Assembly: GCA_963981505.1 (NCBI GenBank)
Contig: CAXCEI010000051.1
Coordinates: forward strand, 1 to 8,065
From: OPU3-GD-OMZ sp001901525
Lineage (GTDB): Bacteria; Pseudomonadota; Gammaproteobacteria; Methylococcales; Methylomonadaceae
Length of the DNA stretch: 8,065 nt
Reading direction: 5' to 3'
The position numbers were made by a program, and so were the translations under genes. Position 1 is the stretch's first letter; every line of letters starts with the position of its first letter. The notes below the pieces were generated by a model. It had not been told where the DNA came from. It saw nothing but the letters and a program-made list of their open reading frames with translations, and ran no database searches. Of this stretch, positions 1 through 5,861 are shown one piece after another.

Positions 1-14
1 AGGTTTGCTAAAAA

Positions 15-3000
15 ATGGTTATAACAAAGGGTGCGCATTCGCAGGCTCAAATAAAAAAGCTTAAAAAGAAAATAACGCTCTGCTTAAGTCGTGATAGATT
101 CTTTTTAAAGCGGGAATTAGACCGTTTGCTCAACGAGCAACGGCAAGGGAAAATGAATGATGAAAAGTTTTTGCAGTTAGCCGATAAAATTACCTACTCG
201 CTACAAAAAAAAGAAAACCGTCAAGCATCAATACCTACATTAGTGTTTCCGGATCTGCCCATTTCAGAAAGAAAAGATGAAATTGCACAACTCATCAGCG
301 CCCATCAAGTGGTGATTGTTTGCGGTGAAACCGGCTCTGGAAAAACGACACAGTTGCCAAAAATATGTTTGTCAGTCGGGCGAGGTTGTGCCGGATTTAT
401 AGGCCATACTCAGCCGCGGCGCATTGCTGCACGAACGGTTGCTAACCGGATTGTTGAAGAATTAGGTGAAACAATGGGGCAATCCGTCGGTTATAAAATA
501 AGGTTTCATGACAAGACCCAAGAGCGATCGTTGGTCAAAGTGGTGACTGATGGTATTTTATTAGCAGAAATACAAGCGGACCGTTTTTTATCGCAGTATG
601 ACACCTTGATTATTGATGAGGCGCATGAGCGAAGTTTAAACATCGATTTTTTATTGGGGTATTTGAAATGGTTATTGCCCAAGCGCCCGGATTTAAAGCT
701 AATCATTACCTCCGCGACCATTGATCCCCAACGGTTCTCAAAGCATTTTAATGATGCACCCATTATTGAAGTTTCAGGACGAACGTACCCGGTAGAGATT
801 CGTTACCAAGCCATTGGAGTCGATGCCGAAGATAACGAAGAGGCTATGGAGATACAGGCGGGCATCGTGGCAGCAGTTCAGGAATTGTATCGAGATATGC
901 GGGGCGATATTTTGATCTTTTTAACCGGTGAGCGCGATATTAGGGACACCGCCGATACCTTACAAAAATCACATGGTCAGGTTTTTGATATTTTGCCGTT
1001 GTATTCAAAATTAAGTATCAGTGAGCAAGAGCGCATTTTTAAACCGGCAACGAAACCGCGTATTGTTTTGGCAACTAATGTTGCTGAAACGTCATTAACC
1101 GTCCCGGGTATTCGCAGTGTTATTGATGTGGGCCTGGCCCGAATTAGTCGTTATAGTCAGCGTAGTAAAATTCAACGGTTGCCGATAGAAGCCATTTCCA
1201 GAGCCAGTGCCAATCAACGGGCTGGACGTTGCGGCCGGGTCGCCCCCGGAATCTGTATTCGATTGTACTCCGAAGAAGATTATTTAAATAAACCTGAATT
1301 TACCGAGCCTGAGATTTTAAGAACAAATTTGGCATCGGTTATTTTGCAGATGACTACGTTAAAGCTGGGTGATATTAAAGATTTCCCCTTTTTAGAACGT
1401 CCCGATAGTAAGATGATTCGCGATGGGGTTAAGGTGCTTCATGAAATTAGTGCCTTAGATCTAAAAGAGCAGATGACAGCTTTAGGGAAGCAAATAGCGC
1501 GGGTGCCCTTAGATCCTAAATTAGCAAGAACATTAATAGGGGCTAACCACTACCATTGTTTAACAGAAATAAGCATTATAGCGTCAGGACTTAGCATACA
1601 AGACCCGCGTGAAAAGCCGGTTGATAAAATGCATTTAGCAGAAGCCAAGCATGCAGCGTATAAGGCAGAAAATTCGGATTTTCTTAGTTTCTTAAAGTTG
1701 TGGAATAAATATGAGGCTAAAAAATCTGAACTTTCAAATAATCGGCTGAGGAAATATTGCCGTGAAAATTTTCTGTCCTATGTGCGGATGCGAGAATGGC
1801 AAGATGTTCGACAGCAAATTAATCTGGTGATTAGGAATGAGTTGAAATTTAAAGCAAATCAGGCGCCGGCAAGTTATCAGGAAATTCATCAGGCATTACT
1901 AACGGGTCTTTTATCCAATATTGGCTTTAAGCATGAACAGTATGAATATCTGGGGGCGCGGAATCATAAGTTTTTTATCTTTCCAGGGTCAGGGCAGTAT
2001 AAATTACGCCCCAAGTGGATAGTGGCAGCTGAGCACGTTGAGACCAGTAAAGTCTATGCCCGTAATGTCGCTAAAATTGAACCGGAGTGGGTTGAAGAGA
2101 ATGCGCAACATTTAATAAAGCGTAGTTATTATGAGCCGCATTGGGAGAAAAAAGCGGGGCGTTGTGCTATTTTTGAACGTACGGCTTTGTATGGACTAAC
2201 ACTCCGAACAAAACGAAAAATCCCTTATGAGCATGTGGATCCAGAGGCAGCACGGGCTATGTTTATTCGGTTTGGGTTGGTTTATCAGGAATATCAGACG
2301 ACGGCTCTTTTTTTTAAAGAAAACCAACGGTTACTGGAAGAGCTAGATTATATTCAGCATAAAGGCCGACGCGTTGATTTAATCGAAGGTGAAGAGTGGC
2401 TCTATGATTTTTATGATAAAAAAATAGCGGCATCGGTTGTCAGTGGCGTGACCTTTGAGAAGTGGCGTAAAACGGCTGAAAGGACTCAACCCAATTTATT
2501 GTTTTTGAAAAAAGAAGATGTTGCCCGGGAACAAGACTTGACTGTTAATGAACAGGAGTTTCCGGATGAAATAGTTGTTGGACAAAGTCGTATTAAGTTG
2601 CAGTATAAATTTGAACCAGGCGACCCTGACGATGGTGTTACCGCACAATTACCGATTCAACAACTCAATCAATTAGTGAGTGAACCCTTTGAGTGGTTAG
2701 TACCTGGTTTACGGCATGAAAAATTATGTGCCTTGATGAAAGCACTTCCTAAGCAGTGGCGTAAGAAATTTGTACCGGTTCCGCAAACCATTGATCGCTG
2801 TTTAGAAATTGAACCGGATTATCAGAGTAATATGAGTCAGTGGTTGAGCGATCGTCTGCGGCGTTTAACGGGAGAATCGGTTCCGTTAAATTTATGGCAG
2901 GTGGCGAGTATTGCGGATCACTTGATTATGAACTTTAAGGTTGTTGGCGATGATGGGAAATTAATCGCTACGGGGCGTGATTTACAAGTACTGCAACAGT

Positions 3001-3926
3001 CTTTTAAAACAGCTTCGGTGATAAGTTTTGAGCAAATAGCACAAGATGAATTGAATTTGACAGGCTATATTCAATGGGCCTTTGATACTATTCCGAACCA
3101 CTACCATTTTCAGAAAGAGGGTCAAGATTATTTAGGTTATCCAGCGCTTATTGATGAAGGTGAAACCGTTGGGTTGAGGTTATTAGAAACTGAATTTAAA
3201 GCACAACAATGTCACCAAATCGGTTTGGTTCGCCTGTTTCAATTAACGTTAAAAAAAGAGCGTAAATATTTATTAAAGAATTTATCGTTGGGGGCAGATG
3301 TAGAACTTGCCTATCAACAATTACGAGAACATCCCTATTTTGCTGGAAATGTAGTCGTACAATCACTTAAAGAGGATTTTCTATTTCTTTGTTTTAGGGA
3401 GGTTTTTGTTGGGGAGTCGGTGGTCAGATGTTCTGCAGAATTTGAACAAGCATTAAAGAAAAAATCGACTTTGTCGGAATTTTCTATTCAGGCTACAACA
3501 TTGGTTCGAGAGCTATTGAAAAGTTATTTGCAACTATCAAGGCAGTTAGCGAAACAATCGTTGCCTTCTGAGGTTGCCGAAGAAATAAAATCTCATTTGA
3601 ATGGTTTGATTTTTAAGGGATTTATTAGAGAGATTCCTTATCAGCATCTTTTAGCGTATCCGCGTTATTTGAATGCAGTGAGTTATCGCCTTGAGAAGAG
3701 GCTAGAAAATAGTCAGAAAGATCAACAAAAACTGCAAGAGATTAGCCGCTTTAATCGACGCTATTGGAGCAGTGTTATGAAAAGAGCAGAGCAAGGACCG
3801 GTGGTACCGGCCGCTGAGAACTTCAGGTGGTGTTTAGAAGAGTTTAGAGTCTCCTTATTTGCACAGCATCTTAAAACATCCTATCCTGTTTCTGCTAAAA
3901 GACTCGAAAAATTATGGGATTTTTAA
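15..3926 (+). CDS. hrpA: ATP-dependent RNA helicase HrpA (DEAH-box)
   Basis: Cytoplasmic DEAH-box RNA helicase of the HrpA family, which uses ATP hydrolysis to remodel RNA or ribonucleoprotein; in E. coli HrpA has been linked to mRNA processing and to rescue of stalled ribosomes. The 1303 residues match the roughly 1300 of E. coli HrpA and align from end to end by eye. Visible motifs: Walker A GETGSGKTT (residues 104-112), TQPRR (132-136), DEAH (201-204), SAT (233-235), TNVAETS (354-360) and arginine-finger motif QRAGRCGR (401-408). Beyond the helicase core come the helicase-associated (HA2/OB-like) region with FPGSG and the long HrpA-specific C-terminal half, ending EEFRVSLFAQHLKTSYPVSAKR as in the family. 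The ATG at 15 leaves a normal N-terminal extension; only 14 nt lie upstream, with AGG at 1-3 as a distant possible ribosome site, so the promoter is outside the window. No frameshift or truncation is seen. Confidence 0.97.
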   Translation: MVITKGAHSQAQIKKLKKKITLCLSRDRFFLKRELDRLLNEQRQGKMNDEKFLQLADKITYSLQKKENRQASIPTLVFPDLPISERKDEIAQLISAHQVVIVCGETGSGKTTQLPKICLSVGRGCAGFIGHTQPRRIAARTVANRIVEELGETMGQSVGYKIRFHDKTQERSLVKVVTDGILLAEIQADRFLSQYDTLIIDEAHERSLNIDFLLGYLKWLLPKRPDLKLIITSATIDPQRFSKHFNDAPIIEVSGRTYPVEIRYQAIGVDAEDNEEAMEIQAGIVAAVQELYRDMRGDILIFLTGERDIRDTADTLQKSHGQVFDILPLYSKLSISEQERIFKPATKPRIVLATNVAETSLTVPGIRSVIDVGLARISRYSQRSKIQRLPIEAISRASANQRAGRCGRVAPGICIRLYSEEDYLNKPEFTEPEILRTNLASVILQMTTLKLGDIKDFPFLERPDSKMIRDGVKVLHEISALDLKEQMTALGKQIARVPLDPKLARTLIGANHYHCLTEISIIASGLSIQDPREKPVDKMHLAEAKHAAYKAENSDFLSFLKLWNKYEAKKSELSNNRLRKYCRENFLSYVRMREWQDVRQQINLVIRNELKFKANQAPASYQEIHQALLTGLLSNIGFKHEQYEYLGARNHKFFIFPGSGQYKLRPKWIVAAEHVETSKVYARNVAKIEPEWVEENAQHLIKRSYYEPHWEKKAGRCAIFERTALYGLTLRTKRKIPYEHVDPEAARAMFIRFGLVYQEYQTTALFFKENQRLLEELDYIQHKGRRVDLIEGEEWLYDFYDKKIAASVVSGVTFEKWRKTAERTQPNLLFLKKEDVAREQDLTVNEQEFPDEIVVGQSRIKLQYKFEPGDPDDGVTAQLPIQQLNQLVSEPFEWLVPGLRHEKLCALMKALPKQWRKKFVPVPQTIDRCLEIEPDYQSNMSQWLSDRLRRLTGESVPLNLWQVASIADHLIMNFKVVGDDGKLIATGRDLQVLQQSFKTASVISFEQIAQDELNLTGYIQWAFDTIPNHYHFQKEGQDYLGYPALIDEGETVGLRLLETEFKAQQCHQIGLVRLFQLTLKKERKYLLKNLSLGADVELAYQQLREHPYFAGNVVVQSLKEDFLFLCFREVFVGESVVRCSAEFEQALKKKSTLSEFSIQATTLVRELLKSYLQLSRQLAKQSLPSEVAEEIKSHLNGLIFKGFIREIPYQHLLAYPRYLNAVSYRLEKRLENSQKDQQKLQEISRFNRRYWSSVMKRAEQGPVVPAAENFRWCLEEFRVSLFAQHLKTSYPVSAKRLEKLWDF

Positions 3927-3938
3927 AAAAGTTTTTTT
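3925..3938. terminator. A-tract/T-tract junction between convergent genes, possible weak bidirectional terminator
   Basis: The hrpA and lpxD stop codons are separated by only 10 nt. The junction has six A (3925-3930), one G and seven T (3932-3938), so transcripts from either direction end in a U-rich run. A weak AT-only stem, AAAAAT (3907-3912) with ATTTTT (3919-3924) around a TATGGG loop, precedes the T-run on the + strand. There is no GC-rich hairpin, so this is at best an atypical terminator. The tract is seen directly; its function is inferred. Confidence 0.3.
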
Positions 3939-4971
3939 ATGTTTTATTCGTCAAGTCATCGATCTTTTGTTCGAGTAATTTTACTTTTTTTATCAGTTCA
4001 GGCAGGTGTGTAATAGCGGTATCACTGCGTCTGACATCCATTAAGTTACGTGCAGGGTAACCCGTTATTTTACTGCCGGGTGGAAAAGATTTGGAGACGC
4101 CAGCTTGTGCACCAATAAAGGACTGGTCGCCAATTTCGATGTGGCCGACAAATCCGACTTGACCGGCAATAAGAACTCGATTGCCTATTTTTGTGCTGCC
4201 AGAAATACCGGTTTGGGCGGCAATTGCAGTATCTTCTCCGATGATAACGTTGTGGGCAATCATGACTAGATTATCAATTTTCGCACCCCGTTTAATAACG
4301 GTATTATCCACAGCGCCACGATCAATCGTAGCACCCGCACCGATGTCAACATCATCTTCTAAAATGGCGTTGCCTAATTGGTGGATTCGAACAAATTGGG
4401 CCCCATCTTTGGCATTGCCAAAGCCATAACTACCAATAACGGCATTGGACCAAATATTACACCGATGGCCAATTTGAGAACCAAAGTGGATTACGGCGTT
4501 GGGGTGAATTTCAACGTTATTACCGAGCTGACAGTTTTCTTCAATAATAACGCCGCTGTGTATTTTACAATCTGAACCGATGATGCTATTAGCACCGATA
4601 ACGACGTTTGCGCCGATATGGGTGTTTTCGGCAATTTGACAACTGGGGTCGATACAGGCGCTTGGGTCTATCGTTGGAGGGAGATGAGACGATCGGTCTG
4701 CTTTAAACAGCGCCACTGTTTTAGCCCAACTCAGGTAAGGATTTTCAGAAACCAATTGAGGTATTTCAAGGTCTGCTATGGAACGTCCGATAATAATGGC
4801 AGAAGCTTTTGATTGGCGAGCACTTTGCAGGTGTTTGAAATTGGTTAGAAATGAGATGTTACTTGGTTGAGCTGATTCGAGTGTCGCAACACCATGGATG
4901 GGTTGTTCTACGGTGCCGTTTATAAGTTCGGCATTTATTAAGTCAGCTATTTGTCCAAGTGTAATGGTCAT
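3937..4971 (-). CDS. lpxD: UDP-3-O-(3-hydroxyacyl)glucosamine N-acyltransferase LpxD
   Basis: Third enzyme of lipid A synthesis: transfers a 3-hydroxyacyl chain from acyl-ACP to the 2-amino group of UDP-3-O-acyl-glucosamine, in the cytoplasm. At 344 residues it is close to E. coli LpxD (341). Residues 1-100 form the uridine-binding domain (start MTITLGQIADLINAEL; FLTNFKHL at 41-48). Residues 101-305 are a left-handed beta-helix of hexapeptide repeats (IGANVVIGANSIIG and others). The conserved block IDRGAVDNT (217-224) precedes IAHN, in which His240 matches catalytic His239 of E. coli. The C-terminal tail (about 320-343) is a short predicted coiled coil. The start is supported by alignment with the family N-terminus. 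It begins 17 nt after the DUF3581 stop and has no clear Shine-Dalgarno sequence, suggesting translational coupling. The usual neighbours (bamA, skp, fabZ, lpxA) are absent, so it could be a second lpxD copy. Confidence 0.95.
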   Translation of the reverse strand: MTITLGQIADLINAELINGTVEQPIHGVATLESAQPSNISFLTNFKHLQSARQSKASAIIIGRSIADLEIPQLVSENPYLSWAKTVALFKADRSSHLPPTIDPSACIDPSCQIAENTHIGANVVIGANSIIGSDCKIHSGVIIEENCQLGNNVEIHPNAVIHFGSQIGHRCNIWSNAVIGSYGFGNAKDGAQFVRIHQLGNAILEDDVDIGAGATIDRGAVDNTVIKRGAKIDNLVMIAHNVIIGEDTAIAAQTGISGSTKIGNRVLIAGQVGFVGHIEIGDQSFIGAQAGVSKSFPPGSKITGYPARNLMDVRRSDTAITHLPELIKKVKLLEQKIDDLTNKT

Positions 4972-4988
4972 CGTTATTTGTTTTTAGT

Positions 4989-5720
4989 TTAGGAGGATAC
5001 TGATTCAGGTATTTGTTGCTGATAAGCGTGTTTATGGGCGAGATAGTTCTCAGTAAAGGTATGAATGATGTCATGGTCATACTCTCTAATACCACTGATC
5101 AAAATTTTCTTAAAACCGTGTCCAACTTGACCGTCATCGGTTAAAACATCAAAGTGTAGATGGGCCTCTCCGCGGCGGCCATTGACTTCTAAGGTGTTAT
5201 CAGCAGGTACTATTTGGTGATCGGTGAAATTAAGGTGGTGTAATTTGAATGACATGCTCTCGTAGATGACTAAGGGGCGATTAGTGTTGATCATGGTGTT
5301 TTGTTCGGCCATGAGCGGTACCAGAACATGGGGGAAATTGAGACCAGAAAAAGCCACATAATTCCTGATGAAATTTTCCACCTGCCTTTTATCAGTGGTA
5401 TTTTCTCCATCGTGATCTACTTTGAGATAGGTATTTGATTTGTCATCATGGATATCGACTGTGTTACTGTCTTGCTCAGGAAAGATAAGGTTAATACCGT
5501 GACCGACCATATTTGAAAAGGTAAAGTGCATATCCGTACTTAAGCCGTATTTTTCCAATACCAGTGCAAACAGTAAATCACCCGGGACGCAGAAGCGTCT
5601 TGAATCCGGGTCGTGTAGGGGGTTAAAGTCACCGGCGATTTCTTTGGCAAATCGGCTCGCTTGCTCTGCCGTAACCTGAATGGCTGGGTTGGATCTAGAA
5701 TAGAATTCTTTCAAAAACAT
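4989..5720 (-). CDS. DUF3581 family protein with MaoC/hotdog-like hydratase motif
   Basis: Recognised as DUF3581 from memory of gammaproteobacterial homologues: start MFL, then EQASRFAKEIAGDFNPLHDP, RFCVPGDLLFALVL, and NRPLVIYESMSF further on. The function is not established. Residues 30-36 read GDFNPLH, resembling the (R)-specific enoyl-CoA hydratase (MaoC) signature with catalytic Asp (D31) and His (H36), followed by VPGDLLFALVL where MaoC proteins have a similar glycine-containing helix. A second half (about 130-215, with PHVLVPLMAEQ and the strand-rich end GHGFKKILISGIREY) could be a second hotdog lobe. No signal peptide or membrane segment is evident. The ATG at 5720 (243 residues) is chosen because homologues begin MFL; a GTG at 5765 would add 15 residues. 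Neither start has a good ribosome site. The gene ends 17 nt before lpxD on the same strand, a likely pair. A role in acyl or lipid chemistry is inference. Confidence 0.85.
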   Translation of the reverse strand: MFLKEFYSRSNPAIQVTAEQASRFAKEIAGDFNPLHDPDSRRFCVPGDLLFALVLEKYGLSTDMHFTFSNMVGHGINLIFPEQDSNTVDIHDDKSNTYLKVDHDGENTTDKRQVENFIRNYVAFSGLNFPHVLVPLMAEQNTMINTNRPLVIYESMSFKLHHLNFTDHQIVPADNTLEVNGRRGEAHLHFDVLTDDGQVGHGFKKILISGIREYDHDIIHTFTENYLAHKHAYQQQIPESVSS

Positions 5721-5775
5721 AATAACAGTAAAATATTTAGTTAAAGGATTTGGTGAATTTAACACTCAACTTCAT

Positions 5776-5781
5776 ATTTTA
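5776..5781 (-). promoter_or_regulatory. Possible -10 element upstream of the DUF3581 gene
   Basis: On the minus strand TAAAAT lies about 55 nt before the ATG at 5720, in an AT-rich gap of 122 nt after the fusion gene. The hexamer 17 nt further upstream (TTATGT) is a poor -35, so support is weak. If real, transcription would start within a few bases of the alternative GTG at 5765, which would favour the ATG at 5720 as the true start. Confidence 0.2.
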
Positions 5782-5790
5782 CCTGATTCT

Positions 5791-5835
5791 TGTTGCTAAC
5801 ATAATCATATCAACAGGACGGTGTTGACTTTCAAC
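5791..5835. repeat. Alternating short TGTTG/CAACA and GTTGA/TCAAC arms
   Basis: Read on the + strand: TGTTG (5791-5795), CAACA (5811-5815), TGTTG (5822-5826), overlapping GTTGA (5823-5827), and TCAAC (5831-5835), which is part of the larger inverted repeat. Another TCAAC lies at 5766-5770. Neighbouring arms can pair in mutually exclusive ways: 5791-5795 with 5811-5815, 5811-5815 with 5822-5826, and 5823-5827 with 5831-5835. Such a ladder can act as alternative RNA structures in an intercistronic leader, but five-base arms also arise by chance. Confidence 0.35.
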
Positions 5836-5861
5836 GTGATTTTTAATAAACATCACGTTGA
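5831..5861 (-). repeat. Perfect 10-bp inverted repeat across the 3' end of the FwdD-CysJ gene
   Basis: The arms TCAACGTGAT (5831-5840) and ATCACGTTGA (5852-5861) are exact reverse complements around an 11-nt spacer. The spacer holds the TAA stop (5843-5845), and one arm encodes part of the last codons (R-D-V). In the minus-strand mRNA the loop GUUUAUUAAAA could add three U-A pairs inside. No U-run follows on either strand, so it is not a classical intrinsic terminator. It may protect the 3' end of the upstream message, attenuate read-through into the DUF3581 gene, or be an operator. The repeat is seen directly; its role is unknown. Confidence 0.75.

Noticed and set aside
506..763. 85-codon minus-strand open frame
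   Set aside because: Lies wholly within the helicase core of hrpA, antisense to strongly conserved motifs, with no ribosome site or recognisable product.
3798..3810. CCGGT-ggt-ACCGG inverted repeat
   Set aside because: Short, inside the hrpA coding sequence, and explained by the codons for Gly-Pro-Val-Val-Pro; no sign that it acts as a terminator or site.
4181..4812. Three plus-strand open frames of 64-82 codons
   Set aside because: Antisense to the conserved hexapeptide and N-terminal regions of lpxD; the translations are shadows of the repeat codons and resemble nothing known.
4991..4996. Perfect AGGAGG on the + strand, a possible ribosome site
   Set aside because: It is the complement of the last serine codons and the first stop base of the DUF3581 gene, and no ATG or open frame follows at a suitable distance.
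5720..5765. GTG start giving a 258-residue DUF3581 protein
   Set aside because: The extra 15 residues precede the usual MFL start of the family and the GTG has no good ribosome site, though it cannot be excluded.
5831..5861. Inverted repeat read as a CRP or FNR operator
   Set aside because: The GTGA/TCAC halves are 13 nt apart rather than the 6 nt needed for CRP, and the FNR TTGAT-N4-ATCAA pattern is not met.
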